From Planococcus sp. CP5-4_YE (GTDB taxonomy: Bacteria > Bacillota > Bacilli > Bacillales_A > Planococcaceae): a stretch of 64,000 nucleotides of DNA. A model generated the notes under the pieces. It searched no databases, was not told the DNA's origin, and saw only the letters and a program-made list of their open reading frames with translations. This document shows positions 44,308-53,193 of this stretch, piece by piece. Position 1 is the first letter of the stretch. The number at the start of each line of letters is the position of its first letter. The position numbers were made by a program, and so were the translations under genes. The stretch is taken from contig NZ_JAHPZO010000004.1 in the NCBI RefSeq assembly GCF_019042655.1, positions 179,206 through 243,205 of the forward strand, in the 5' to 3' direction.

Positions 44308-45153
44308 TTATAATTCCGGTGCGTCAAAGGTATTGCCGCTATTCAGATCCCCCGCGCGGAAGCCTTTATAGAACCACTCCTTGCGCTGTTCGGATGTGCC
44401 GTGCGTAAAGCTTTCCGGAACGGCATAGCCGCGCGTCCGCTTTTGGATCGTATCATCGCCGACCGCGCTAGCCGCGTTTAAGGCTTCTACCAAATCGCCT
44501 TCTTCCAAATAACCCATGCCTTGAGCATGATGCGCCCAGACACCCGATAAATAATCCGCCTGCAGCTCGAGGCGCACTTGCAATTGATTGTATTCGGTCT
44601 CGCTCAGCTGGTTGCGTGCCTGCTGAACGTCTCCAAGAACACCGAGCAGACTCTGGACATGGTGGCCGACTTCGTGCGCTACGACATACGCCATGGCAAA
44701 ATCACCGGGCGCATTGAACTGGCGCTCTAATTCGTCATAAAAACTTAAGTCGATATACAATTTGGAATCAGCCGGGCAATAAAACGGCCCTGTCGCAGCA
44801 CCTGCCATGCCACAAGCTGACTGGACACTCCCAGAAAACAGCACTAAAGTCGGCTCGACATACTCCATGCCTTCTTCAGCGAACACTTCCGCCCAAACTT
44901 CTTCTGTATCCGCGAGAACGACCGATACGAAATCGGCAAGTTCTTCTTCCCGCTCACTCGCCACATATGGTTCGGAGCTAGAATCCCCTCCGCCCTCGCC
45001 GCCAAGGATCGCCCCCGGGTCACCCCCGAGAAATGTGATCAACAAGACAATCAGTAAGCCGCCAATTCCGCCGCCGGCAAGGACTGGACCGCCGACGCCG
45101 CGCCCTCTCCTGTCCTCTACATTCTTACTGCCCGCTCGCCCTTTCCATTTCAT
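44308..45153 (-). CDS. neutral zinc metallopeptidase (YpfJ family)
   Basis: 281 residues. Basic N-terminus, glycine-rich transmembrane segment (about 23-44, GGPVLAGGGIGGLLIVLLIT), acidic linker, then a globular domain with the zinc motif H160-E161-V-G-H164 and downstream LQADYLSGVWAHHAQ supplying the third ligand. Length and layout match the family. Presumably a membrane-anchored extracellular peptidase; substrate unknown. ATG at 45153 after a GAGGGTT site. Confidence 0.9.
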   Translation of the reverse strand: MKWKGRAGSKNVEDRRGRGVGGPVLAGGGIGGLLIVLLITFLGGDPGAILGGEGGGDSSSEPYVASEREEELADFVSVVLADTEEVWAEVFAEEGMEYVEPTLVLFSGSVQSACGMAGAATGPFYCPADSKLYIDLSFYDELERQFNAPGDFAMAYVVAHEVGHHVQSLLGVLGDVQQARNQLSETEYNQLQVRLELQADYLSGVWAHHAQGMGYLEEGDLVEALNAASAVGDDTIQKRTRGYAVPESFTHGTSEQRKEWFYKGFRAGDLNSGNTFDAPEL

Positions 45154-45210
45154 AACCGAAACCCTCTTTCCGCATCCATTTTTAAAGCTATACCCCCTTC
45201 ACCAGAAACT

Positions 45211-45807
45211 TTAATCCCATCTCGGCAAACGGTAGACCAAAAATCGTTCGCGCGGATCGTCTGTCTCGACTGGGAGCGCAATGTCACTGATTAATTCAAA
45301 AGCGCTGCGCCGTTCAAGAAAGTCGGTATACTCGATGGCCGGATAAAACAATATCACTTCGATTTCTCGCGGATAATCAGCTGCAGATGCCAAAATCCGG
45401 TCCACAACAGTCATGAATACCGGATCGGAAAACGGATTAAAAAAATAAAACCAGCGGTCTTCCGGCTGGATGCCGTAATCCTGTGCATAGCCGTTGATGA
45501 ACTTGATGTCTGCTTTCCCCTTAAAGCTCTTTAAATTCCGCAGCGAGGCTTCATGAAGCGATGGGTCGACTTCCACACCCGCAGATGGTGTCCCGAACAG
45601 ATAATGCGCAAAGAAATTCAAGCGCCCTTTGCCGCTCCCGAAATCCACCAGCCTGCCTTCTCCTTTCAGCGAATGCTCCTTGAACAAGATATCCAGCCAT
45701 GCATAAGGCGTCACTTCAAAACGGTGCTCGTGCATCGACGCATTAAAGCCCATTTGTTCGCCACCGGTGTGGATATTCAATTGCCGGTCCATTTGATGAT
45801 CGTTCAT
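45211..45807 (-). CDS. class I SAM-dependent methyltransferase
   Basis: 198 residues. SAM-binding motif I LVDFGSGKGRLNFFAH (about 52-67), motif II GVEVDPSLHEASLRNL, and a YFFNPFSDPVF segment in the place of motif IV. Substrate unknown. ATG at 45807 after AGAGGAGG. Upstream of the metallopeptidase on the same strand with a 57-bp gap, possibly cotranscribed. Confidence 0.85.
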   Translation of the reverse strand: MNDHQMDRQLNIHTGGEQMGFNASMHEHRFEVTPYAWLDILFKEHSLKGEGRLVDFGSGKGRLNFFAHYLFGTPSAGVEVDPSLHEASLRNLKSFKGKADIKFINGYAQDYGIQPEDRWFYFFNPFSDPVFMTVVDRILASAADYPREIEVILFYPAIEYTDFLERRSAFELISDIALPVETDDPRERFLVYRLPRWD

Positions 45808-45891
45808 TCTGTACCTCCTCTTGTTGTGAATACTAGTTAAAGCCTCAGCTTTCTATTTCCACATTTTGCAAAATTAAAAATGCTTTTTCTC

Positions 45892-45920
45892 TTGCCATTC
45901 CCTTTTCATTCTGCTATATT
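45892..45920 (+). promoter_or_regulatory. sigmaA promoter of the dapA leader
   Basis: TTGCCA, 17-bp spacer, TATATT; transcription would begin about 35 bp before the lysine aptamer. Confidence 0.65.
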
Positions 45921-45957
45921 ACAGCTAATTCAATAATTTCTTGCTTCCTTAGCGGAG

Positions 45958-46133
45958 CGAGGATAGAGGCGCAAAAACCATCAGTACGCAATCCGAGGAG
46001 TATGAGCTCTTGGGACGATTGCCGACAGGGGGATTTGCCGAAGCGGCAGGATGCTCATATTCCTGTGCGCTGGTTCTGCACTGAAGAAGTGCCGGACTGT
46101 CATATAGGAAACTATATGGAGGGCTATCTGACG
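45958..46133 (+). promoter_or_regulatory. lysine riboswitch (L box)
   Basis: Class hallmarks in order: GATAGAGGCGC, GAGGAGTATGAGC, GCCGACAGGGGGATTTGCCG with CCGAAGCGGCAGG, TGCTCATATTCCTGTGCGCTG-type arm, and the conserved GGACTGTCA, closed by CTATCT pairing with AGATAG-type bases at the start (P1). Followed by a terminator and dapA, so lysine binding should end transcription. Confidence 0.9.
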
Positions 46134-46162
46134 AACAGGAACGATTGGTAAACATTGTTTCT

Positions 46163-46200
46163 AACGGCAGCAACGGGCCCCCGTTGCTGCCGTTTTGTTT
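46163..46200 (+). terminator. riboswitch expression-platform terminator
   Basis: AACGGCAGCAACGGG and CCCGTTGCTGCCGTT arms followed by TTGTTT. Confidence 0.9.
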
Positions 46201-46260
46201 ACTCCGGACCGGCCCCCACCTCTAACTTTTGAAAAAAACTTAGAAAAGGGTGTGTTCTCT

Positions 46261-47151
46261 ATGAAATTCGGTCAAGTGATCACTGCGATGGCGACACCAT
46301 TCGACTCAGACGGTGAAATCGATTTTCAGGCAACAACAAATCTCGTGGAATACCTGATCAATAACGGATCGGACGGCATCGTCGTCGCTGGGACAACCGG
46401 CGAATCACCGACTTTGTCGACAGATGAAAAAGTGGCACTATTCGTCCATGTCGTCACTGTAGCGGACGGGCGCGCGAAAGTCATCGCGGGCGCCGGCTCA
46501 AACAATACGCGCGCATCGGTCGCTTTGACCGAGCAAGCAGAGCAAGCGGGCGTCGATGGCGTCATGCTCGTCACTCCTTACTATAACAAACCGTCACAAG
46601 AAGGCATGTACCGCCATTTTGAAGCGATCGCAAACGCCACGGCGCTTCCGGTCATGCTCTATAATATCCCGGGCCGCAGCGTCGTCAATCTATCGGTCGA
46701 TACCATCGTCCGGCTATCGCTTATCGATAATATTACTTGCGTCAAAGAAGCAAGCGGCGATTTGGATGCCGCTTCTGAAATCATCGAACGCACGAGCAAT
46801 GACTTCGCCGTCTATAGCGGCGATGACAGTTTGACTTTGCCGATGCTTTCTATTGGCGGAACGGGCATCGTTTCGGTCGCTTCGCATATTATCGGCAATG
46901 ACATGCAAGAGATGATCAAATTGTTCCGGACCGGTGATACAGCCGGAGCCGCGGCGCTTCACCGCAAATTATTGCCGACGATGAAAGCCTTGTTCGCAGC
47001 GCCGAGCCCTAGCCCGGTCAAAGCGGCCCTTAACCTATCAGGTGTCCCGGTTGGCGGCGTGCGCTTGCCAATGCTTGCGTTAACAGCAGAAGAAACCGCC
47101 ACTTTGCAGCAATTCCTGCCTTCCGCTAAACAAGACGCGGTCACCAATTAA
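46261..47151 (+). CDS. dapA: 4-hydroxy-tetrahydrodipicolinate synthase
   Basis: 296 residues from the ATG at 46261 (AAAAGGGTG upstream); an in-frame ATG at 46195 lies inside the riboswitch terminator and is not used. The catalytic Schiff-base Lys162 is in CVKEASGDL, Tyr134 in LYNIPGRSVVN, and the Thr-Thr pair in AGTTGESPTLS. It condenses pyruvate with aspartate semialdehyde, the first step of the lysine/diaminopimelate branch. Single gene controlled by the lysine riboswitch. Confidence 0.97.
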   Translation: MKFGQVITAMATPFDSDGEIDFQATTNLVEYLINNGSDGIVVAGTTGESPTLSTDEKVALFVHVVTVADGRAKVIAGAGSNNTRASVALTEQAEQAGVDGVMLVTPYYNKPSQEGMYRHFEAIANATALPVMLYNIPGRSVVNLSVDTIVRLSLIDNITCVKEASGDLDAASEIIERTSNDFAVYSGDDSLTLPMLSIGGTGIVSVASHIIGNDMQEMIKLFRTGDTAGAAALHRKLLPTMKALFAAPSPSPVKAALNLSGVPVGGVRLPMLALTAEETATLQQFLPSAKQDAVTN

Positions 47152-47194
47152 AAGAAGCTTCGCAGATCCGTTACAGGGTCTGCGAAGCTTTTTC
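47152..47194. terminator. bidirectional terminator
   Basis: AAAGCTTCGCAGACCC-type arms (AAGCTTCGCAGATCC with GGGTCTGCGAAGCTT) and T tail, between dapA and the converging RsbR-like gene. Confidence 0.88.
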
Positions 47195-48029
47195 AGTTAT
47201 AGACATTTTCCAAGGCACGCTTCAAGCTGCCCCCGATGTTCAAAGTCCGCACATCCACGCCGAGTGTCGTCAACGATTGCGCCGTTTCCGGCCGAATTCC
47301 CGTCAACACCGCTTCGACGCCGATGAGCCCGAGCGATTGGATGATTTTGATGACTTGTTCCGCCACCATCGTATCAACACGGATTACTCCAGACAAATCA
47401 ATGATCAAGGTACTGATTTTCAGTTCGCTCGCAGAAAGCAGTGTCCGCTCGAGAATATAGCGTGCACGATCGATTTCAACGCTGCCGATAAGCGGCAGTA
47501 TCGCCACTGAATCGCTAATGGGCACAACAGGTGCCGACAATTCCAGAAACTCCTGGCGTGCTGTCGCCAGATTGCGTTGATAGGAAGTCGTATACGCATG
47601 TGTATAGGAATACGTTGCATGATCCAAAAGTGCATGCAATAATTCTGCCGCATCATAAGTTATTTCCGGGGAAATAGCCAAGCGGCGGCCTTCGCTTTTA
47701 ATCAAAGTAGCGATGTGCTTCCGGTACAAAGCCGTTTCGGCAAGCGCCACATCCAGGGTCATGCCATGCTCTAAGAAAAAGTTTCCGGTGGCGGTTCCCC
47801 ATTTTGCCATATCCGCCATAATTTCTTCCTGGCGGCAGCTGTTCTGCATCGACTTTCCGAGTAATTCAATGAAGCGAATGCGCTCATTCAACACCAGTTC
47901 CAAAAACTCCTGGTTACTGACAAGAACTTCCTCCGATAAATCCGCATGCCGCTCTTCCTGAATCAATTCCGCAATCATATATTTTTCTTCTTCCACTCGT
48001 CTACCGAATAACACCATTTCTTTTTCCAT
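47193..48029 (-). CDS. RsbR-type stressosome protein (STAS domain)
   Basis: 278 residues from the ATG at 48029 (GGAGGTACCA upstream; an earlier in-frame start at 48044 overlaps the site). N-terminal ~150 residues form the non-haem globin-like sensor fold of RsbR co-antagonists (MAKWGTATGNFFLEHGMTLDVALAETALYRKHI). The C-terminal STAS domain contains VAILPLIGSVEIDRARYILE and TLIIDLSGVIRVDTMVAEQV, with the Ser of DLSG at the site phosphorylated by RsbT in relatives. It would help build the stressosome that controls sigmaB. Single gene. Confidence 0.88.
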   Translation of the reverse strand: MEKEMVLFGRRVEEEKYMIAELIQEERHADLSEEVLVSNQEFLELVLNERIRFIELLGKSMQNSCRQEEIMADMAKWGTATGNFFLEHGMTLDVALAETALYRKHIATLIKSEGRRLAISPEITYDAAELLHALLDHATYSYTHAYTTSYQRNLATARQEFLELSAPVVPISDSVAILPLIGSVEIDRARYILERTLLSASELKISTLIIDLSGVIRVDTMVAEQVIKIIQSLGLIGVEAVLTGIRPETAQSLTTLGVDVRTLNIGGSLKRALENVYN

Positions 48030-48123
48030 TGGTACCTCCGTCAATTGTTGCTGGCTTTATTTCTTGCAACAGATTCATTATACCTAATCTTCTATACAAG
48101 AAGTAGCCTTTTGCTTTTACTCA

Positions 48124-48157
48124 GAAAAAAATGCCCGCCAGGTGGCAGGCATTTTCA
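48124..48157 (-). terminator. terminator of the CWB2 protein gene
   Basis: Minus strand AAAATGCCTGCC and GGCGGGCATTTT arms with ACCT loop and seven T. Confidence 0.88.
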
Positions 48158-48161
48158 GGTA

Positions 48162-49169
48162 TTATTTTGCGAAAAGCTGTTTCAAAGTTGCTGAAGAAAC
48201 GGCTCCTTCGCCACCCAAAATTGTGTAGAAGGAATATGGCGTTTCGAAATTCTTGATTTGCTGTTTAGAAGCTTCAGATGGCGTTTTTGCCGTCAGAACT
48301 AATGGCCCTGCGTATGAAGCGGCTAAAGAACTTCCTGACAACGCATCTGGATAATTGGCGCCAGTTGCGATGAAGATCTCGCTTTCATCTAGCAACAACT
48401 CATTTTCCAATGCAAATTCGTTAAATTCCTTGTTTGTCTCATAGCGGGTTGCACCTGCGAGACGAATCGGTTCTTCCATGAACAATTCTTCAACTGCCGG
48501 CTTGACTGCGCCTTTACCACCGATGATGATCGGCAATTCCGGCTGGTTTTCTTTAATGTAATCCGCAACGACTGCCGGGACAGTGCCATTTGCCGGTACA
48601 AGGAGAATAGGATCGGCATTAAGTGCTGCTGCCGGGGAAACCGATAATGAGTCGGCAAAGTTTGCGCCTGTTGCTACGTATAGAGTATTAACCTTACCAA
48701 CTTCTTCAGCAATGTTAACAGCCGTTTCATAACGGGTTTTTCCGCTGATACGCTCAACTTTCACGCCGAGGTCTGTGATTTGTTTTTTGACATTTTCAGA
48801 GATAGCGCCTGTACCGCCGACTAAGATGACGTTTTCTGCACCCAGTCGCTTCAATTCAGCAGCGAATCCTGCAGGCAGTGAATCTCTTTTTGTCAAAAGC
48901 AAAGGAGAATAATGGAAACCTGCTAGTGGTGCTGCAGCTAATGCATCCGGGAAATCGGCGCCAGTAGCTACCACAACTGTCTCAACACTGTTATCTCCCC
49001 AACCATACCCAGAAACTTCCAAGCTTGTCTGGTAGCGGTCGCTGCCGGAAATGCGATCTGAATTGTCTTCTGCCAATGCTGCTGCAGAAGCAGCGCCAGT
49101 CGGTAAAACTGCCCCAAGTGCCAAAGCTGCAGTCAATGCTGCAGTCGTCAAAACCTTGCTGTAAATCAT
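48162..49169 (-). CDS. secreted cell-wall-binding repeat 2 (CWB2) protein
   Basis: 335 residues if started at the ATG at 49169, eleven bases after GGGGAAA; an ATG at 49187 would add six residues. Signal peptide to about residue 31 (TTAALTAALALGAVLPTGAASA). The mature protein is only three CWB2 units, each with the ISGSDRYQT / ISGKTRYET / LAGATRYET start and an ATGADFPDALAAAPLA-type core. There is no catalytic domain. Three CWB2 units trimerise to bind anionic wall polymers in Clostridioides S-layer proteins; here the protein may simply coat the wall or carry a non-covalent partner. Confidence 0.9.
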   Translation of the reverse strand: MIYSKVLTTAALTAALALGAVLPTGAASAAALAEDNSDRISGSDRYQTSLEVSGYGWGDNSVETVVVATGADFPDALAAAPLAGFHYSPLLLTKRDSLPAGFAAELKRLGAENVILVGGTGAISENVKKQITDLGVKVERISGKTRYETAVNIAEEVGKVNTLYVATGANFADSLSVSPAAALNADPILLVPANGTVPAVVADYIKENQPELPIIIGGKGAVKPAVEELFMEEPIRLAGATRYETNKEFNEFALENELLLDESEIFIATGANYPDALSGSSLAASYAGPLVLTAKTPSEASKQQIKNFETPYSFYTILGGEGAVSSATLKQLFAK

Positions 49170-49388
49170 TATTAATCGTTTCCCCATTCTGTAATGTATT
49201 CATTTCTTTTCCAATTATATGATATTTTACGAACATTACAATAGGTTTACAAAAATATTTTTTCTTAGGCATAAATACTTTTTCACCATTCAGATTTAAA
49301 TAACATTTTTGCAACTCCATATATTCTTCTTTAACTTTTGATCCGCAACTTCCGCGTCCTTCTCAGCACGCTGGAAACAATGCTTTAG

Positions 49389-49415
49389 GTTTATGACCTC
49401 TCGCTTTCCGGGTAC
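49389..49415 (+). promoter_or_regulatory. sigmaB-type promoter of the YsnF-like gene
   Basis: GTTTAT, 15-bp spacer, GGGTAC, 54 bp before the ATG. Close to GTTTAA-N12-15-GGGTAT. Confidence 0.55.
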
Positions 49416-49468
49416 ACAAGCCATAACGCAAACACGGCAAAACATTGACCTTACAGGAGGATGCTATT

Positions 49469-50299
49469 ATGCAAAAACATGGCCATAAATTAATCGGCAC
49501 ATTCGATGTGCAGGCGGAAGTGATCCATGAGATCGGCGAATTAAAAGCACAGGGATATAAAGAAGAGGATATTTACGTCGTCGCTTTGAACGGCCAGCAA
49601 CTGCAGATGGTACAAGGACAGACGGATGTCCATTTGAATACGGATGAGAATGATTTCATGGACAAGTTCAAATCGTTCATTTCCGGGGAAGACCCGACAA
49701 AAGATGCACTCAAACAAATGGGCCTCTCTGATTCTGAAGCGGATGAATATTACAACCAAATCCAAAGCGGCAAGATTATCCTTTACGTCGACAGCGAATA
49801 CGGCATGAATTATCAAAACTTCGATGCCGCAGCAGCTAGCCTATCTGGAACTGGGCACGCAAAGGAAGATCGTAAAAAAACCGAAACGCCCGATTTGAGT
49901 GATGAACAACAGATGAAGCTTCACGAAGAACGCCTGGCAGTCGATAAAAATTGGGTCGAATCCGGAAGCGTCGACATCCATAAGAACACTGTTGAAGAAC
50001 AACAGACATTTGAGGTTCCGTACGAACGAGAAGAAGTCGAAATCGAACGCCGCCCAGTCAACCAGGAACTGGCCGCATATGAAGCGAGCGGCCACTCCGC
50101 CGAGACATACGAAAAAGACGGCCTGTGGCACATTCCCGTCATCGAAGAACGCCTGGAAGTGCGCAAAGTGAAATACGTCAGCGAAGAAATCATCGTCCAT
50201 AAACGCAAAATACAGGAAACAAAGCATATCAGCGAAACAGTGCAGCGCGAGACAGTCGACATCGATGAACACAATGTCCAGCGCCACGAAAAGCCGTAA
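49469..50299 (+). CDS. YsnF/DUF2382 general stress protein
   Basis: 276 residues from the ATG at 49469 (CAGGAGGATGCT upstream). N-terminal ~115 residues are the GSP17M/YflT-like domain (HKLIGTFDVQAEVIHEIGELKAQGYKEEDIYVVA). The C-terminal ~140 residues are a DUF2382 (YsnF/AvaK) domain with paired charged beta segments (MKLHEERLAVDKNWVESGSVDIHK ... IPVIEERLEVRKVKYVSEEIIVHKRK). YsnF is a sigmaB-dependent stress protein in Bacillus of unknown activity. A sigmaB-like promoter precedes it. Confidence 0.9.
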   Translation: MQKHGHKLIGTFDVQAEVIHEIGELKAQGYKEEDIYVVALNGQQLQMVQGQTDVHLNTDENDFMDKFKSFISGEDPTKDALKQMGLSDSEADEYYNQIQSGKIILYVDSEYGMNYQNFDAAAASLSGTGHAKEDRKKTETPDLSDEQQMKLHEERLAVDKNWVESGSVDIHKNTVEEQQTFEVPYEREEVEIERRPVNQELAAYEASGHSAETYEKDGLWHIPVIEERLEVRKVKYVSEEIIVHKRKIQETKHISETVQRETVDIDEHNVQRHEKP

Positions 50300-50302
50300 A
50301 CA

Positions 50303-50342
50303 CAAAAAAGACGATTCCGTAAATCCGGAATCGTCTTTTTTC
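50303..50342. terminator. bidirectional terminator
   Basis: AAAAAAGACGATTCCG and CGGAATCGTCTTTTTT perfect arms between converging genes. Confidence 0.92.
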
Positions 50343-50348
50343 TTTCCA

Positions 50349-50987
50349 TTAAAGTACAGCAAATAATATGAACACCAAGAAAAAGATAATGACGAAAGCT
50401 ATTAGCAAGGCGGGAATCACGATTACGAAAAACCCTTTCCACGCTGAAAATCGCTGCGCTTCTCCCACGCCCTTACACTGGATCACGAAGGTCCAAATAC
50501 CGACGAAAAAAGCGGCAAGCAGTAGCACAAGGCCTATTACCATGCCAAGTCCCGTATCCGGTTCTGCTACACTAGGTTCGATTGTTCTATAGAATGTCGA
50601 AGGCGATGTTAACAGCCAAATCAGCCACATCGGCACTAGCCAAATTTGTGGAATACTTGATGTGACAACCGCACGGAACATTTCAGAATATGTTCCGACA
50701 CCACCAAATAATTTGCCCAAGAGCTTATAGACTCCTGACATAATCGCGACCCCAGCGACTGCAGCAAGCGGGCCTAGCAGCAAGGCGCCAAGAATCACCC
50801 CAACGGCAGGAAACATTTCCTCTCCATTGGAAGCTCCAGAAAGCGCACCTGCAAATCCCGTCAAGACCAAAAGCAAGACAATAAAGCTTGTCGGCTTTTC
50901 TTCAATAACATAACGTACGGTCTCGCGCGGACGCGTCCATATCGCCGTAAATGGATTCAATTCAGCATATGCAGTTGGTTCATTCAT
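50349..50987 (-). CDS. Yip1-family membrane protein
   Basis: 212 residues, five hydrophobic segments. N-terminus NPFTAIWTRPRETVRYVIEEKP is typical of bacterial Yip1-domain (PF04893) proteins, followed by a glycine-rich helix pair (AAVAGVAIMSGVYKLLGKLFGG). Function unknown. ATG at 50987 with an AAGGCGGG site. Single gene. Confidence 0.82.
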   Translation of the reverse strand: MNEPTAYAELNPFTAIWTRPRETVRYVIEEKPTSFIVLLLVLTGFAGALSGASNGEEMFPAVGVILGALLLGPLAAVAGVAIMSGVYKLLGKLFGGVGTYSEMFRAVVTSSIPQIWLVPMWLIWLLTSPSTFYRTIEPSVAEPDTGLGMVIGLVLLLAAFFVGIWTFVIQCKGVGEAQRFSAWKGFFVIVIPALLIAFVIIFFLVFILFAVL

Positions 50988-51110
50988 ACCATAGCCCGCC
51001 TTGCTTTCCTTTTTCTGTATAATTCATTAATTACTCCCCCTTTTATTTCCATCTAATCACATTCTCCTACACTTGTAAATGACTGGAAAGAGGATAGCTG
51101 GCTGATGGCT

Positions 51111-51143
51111 AATAAAAAAAGCCTAAGCGGCTGCGGCTTAAGC
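51111..51143 (-). terminator. terminator of the SDR pair
   Basis: Minus strand AAGCTTAAGC and GCTTAGGCTT arms followed by a T run; the left arm includes the TAA stop. Confidence 0.75.
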
Positions 51144-52025
51144 TTTCGGGTTTCCGTCTTCTGGTTCTTTCTTTTCCTGTTCAGGTTCGTTCAGCGTTCC
51201 GCTATGCGGTGCTTCAGGCGGTGTTTTCTCTAAATTCAGCTTGATAAATCTTGCCGAACGCTTCTCCAACATCTTCGGCGCAATCCGCGTCAACAAACGC
51301 ACGGTTTTCACCTTCCGTCCGACTTCCACGACTTCTTTCGGTTCATCGATTAAATCGATGATGGCCTTGACTGCCTGCATCGGGTCATCCATTGGCTTCA
51401 TATCGACCACATGGCCCGAGTAGTTTCCAGCGTGTTCGAACCACGGCGTGTCAGTCGCCCACGGGAGCACGGAACACACGTGGATGTCGTGATACCCTTC
51501 CAGTTTCATTTCTTCATTGAGCGCCGAACTGAAACCGAGAACAGCATGCTTGCTTGCGCTATAGCCGGTGAAATAAGGAAATGCGACATCGCTCGCCACC
51601 GAGCCGATATTGATCAAGGTGCCGCTGCCGAATTCCTTGAAATGGCGCAGCGCAAAATGGCTGCCATTGACCGTGCCTTTGACATTCACTTCCACCATGC
51701 GCGCAAGGTCTTCAAGCGGAATATCCGTGAACGGTCCGATTACACCAACGCCGGCATTATTGATCCACACATCAATTTTCCCAAAACTGGTCAGCGCTTC
51801 CTCGAATAGCCAAGCGACGTCCGCTTCACGGCTGACATCCATCGTCACTGCGATGGCATTCGGCCCAAGTTCACTCGCCAGTGCTTCGATCAATCCGGTG
51901 CTTCGTGCCGCCAGCACCAAATTCGCGCCGTCTTTCGCCAATTGCCGTGCAACTTCCTTGCCGAGCCCGCTGGAGGCGCCGGTGATGACGATCGTCTTGC
52001 CGCGTCGTGTTGGTTCCTGTGCCAT
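51138..52025 (-). CDS. SDR-family oxidoreductase, downstream copy
   Basis: 295 residues from the ATG at 52025 (AAAGGAGGAGGCGGC upstream). TIVITGASSGLGKEVARQLA nucleotide-binding motif, NNAGVG, catalytic Ser in INIGSVAS and YSASK. The C-terminal extension beyond about residue 245 is basic then acidic (LNEPEQEKKEPEDGNPKA). Close paralogue of the gene just upstream (17 bp gap). Substrate unknown. Similar SDRs (YxnA/YdaD type) are sigmaB-dependent in Bacillus. Confidence 0.88.
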   Translation of the reverse strand: MAQEPTRRGKTIVITGASSGLGKEVARQLAKDGANLVLAARSTGLIEALASELGPNAIAVTMDVSREADVAWLFEEALTSFGKIDVWINNAGVGVIGPFTDIPLEDLARMVEVNVKGTVNGSHFALRHFKEFGSGTLINIGSVASDVAFPYFTGYSASKHAVLGFSSALNEEMKLEGYHDIHVCSVLPWATDTPWFEHAGNYSGHVVDMKPMDDPMQAVKAIIDLIDEPKEVVEVGRKVKTVRLLTRIAPKMLEKRSARFIKLNLEKTPPEAPHSGTLNEPEQEKKEPEDGNPKA

Positions 52026-52042
52026 GCCGCCTCCTCCTTTCT

Positions 52043-52951
52043 TCACTGTTCCTCTTGTTGTTCAAAGCGTTCCCTTAAATCTCCTGAAACCCCACGCCCT
52101 TCTTCCACTGGCTCATGCAAGCTGCCGGAAGTTAGTCCCGCAGCCGGTGCTGATTCAATCATCTCTTTGAGTTCCTGGCCGCCGAGCCCCTTCGCTACTG
52201 CCGGCAGGAACTGGCCGAAAATGGCTGTCGCTTTCCCCTTGCCGCCGACTTCCAGATTTTTTTTCGGGTCATCGATCAAACCGATAATAGCATCGATTAC
52301 TTTGGCTGGATCGTCCGGCGGCCCAACGAGGATTTCATGTCCTGAATAATTGGCCGCATGTTCTGTCCATGGGGTATCGGTGATCCATGGGTCGATCGAA
52401 CAGATATGGACCTCCGGGTAGTCTTCCAGCCGGAGCTCTTCGTACAAGCCGTTAGATAATCCGCTGACACCGAATTTACTGCCGGTATAGGCCGCTCCAT
52501 AAGGCATCGGAACCTTGCTGGCGAATGACGAGACATTGATCAGAATGCCGTGCCGCTGCTCTTTGAAGCGGCGCAGCGCGAAATGGCTGCCATAAATCGT
52601 GCCGAGCATGTTCACTTCCACCGTCCGGTTCAAATCGCGCAGCGGCGTATCGATAAACGGCCCGTACACGCCGATTCCTGCGTTATTGATCCACACATCG
52701 ATACGCCCGAAATTATGCATCGCGGCCCGGTGCAGGCTCTCAACATCCTTCACACGGCTAACATCGGCTGTTACCGGGATAACTAATGGACCGAGCGAAT
52801 TCGCGAGCTCCTCAATCAGCCGTGTCCGGCGGGCAGCAATGACTAATTTCACTTGTTCGTGCGCCAACCGCTCCGCCAGACCACGGCCGATTCCGCTTGA
52901 CGCTCCTGTAATGACGACGACTTTGCCTTGATTCGAATGCTTTGCCCCCAC
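52043..52951 (-). CDS. SDR-family oxidoreductase, upstream copy
   Basis: 302 residues starting at a GTG (52951) after AAGAAGGAGG. VVVITGASSGIGRGLAERLA, NNAGIGVYGPF, INVSSFASK and YTGSK give a complete SDR active site. C-terminal tail of about 50 residues is of low similarity to its neighbour and acidic. First gene of a two-gene operon under a sigmaB-like promoter at 52996-53021. Confidence 0.88.
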   Translation of the reverse strand: MGAKHSNQGKVVVITGASSGIGRGLAERLAHEQVKLVIAARRTRLIEELANSLGPLVIPVTADVSRVKDVESLHRAAMHNFGRIDVWINNAGIGVYGPFIDTPLRDLNRTVEVNMLGTIYGSHFALRRFKEQRHGILINVSSFASKVPMPYGAAYTGSKFGVSGLSNGLYEELRLEDYPEVHICSIDPWITDTPWTEHAANYSGHEILVGPPDDPAKVIDAIIGLIDDPKKNLEVGGKGKATAIFGQFLPAVAKGLGGQELKEMIESAPAAGLTSGSLHEPVEEGRGVSGDLRERFEQQEEQ

Positions 52952-52995
52952 AGCGCTCGCCTCCTTCTTAAAAAAGTACAGAATTTTGTATATAT

Positions 52996-53021
52996 TTACC
53001 CCTTTTAAACATATAGAAAAC
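52996..53021 (-). promoter_or_regulatory. sigmaB-type promoter of the SDR pair
   Basis: Minus strand GTTTTC, 14-bp spacer, GGGTAA, about 45 bp before the GTG start. Confidence 0.55.
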
Positions 53022-53128
53022 GCTTTGCGGCGGGAGTTGATAAGAACAGTTCTAAAGGTTTATTTATTGTCCTCCCACCTGATCCATACACCTACGTTAG
53101 GGGAGGGTTCTTAGGATTTTCCCCATAG

Positions 53129-53163
53129 AAAAAGAGCGGCACCCGTATAAGTGCCGCTCTTGA
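53129..53163 (-). terminator. terminator of the ECF sigma/anti-sigma operon
   Basis: Minus strand AAGAGCGGCAC and GTGCCGCTCTT arms followed by TTTC. Confidence 0.85.
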
Positions 53164-53193
53164 TAAATATCCTATATGGTCCTCGAAATGATT

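Noticed and set aside
53011..53030. cre box GAAAACGCTTTGCG before the SDR pair
   Set aside because: Three defined positions deviate and it overlaps the sigmaB -35.
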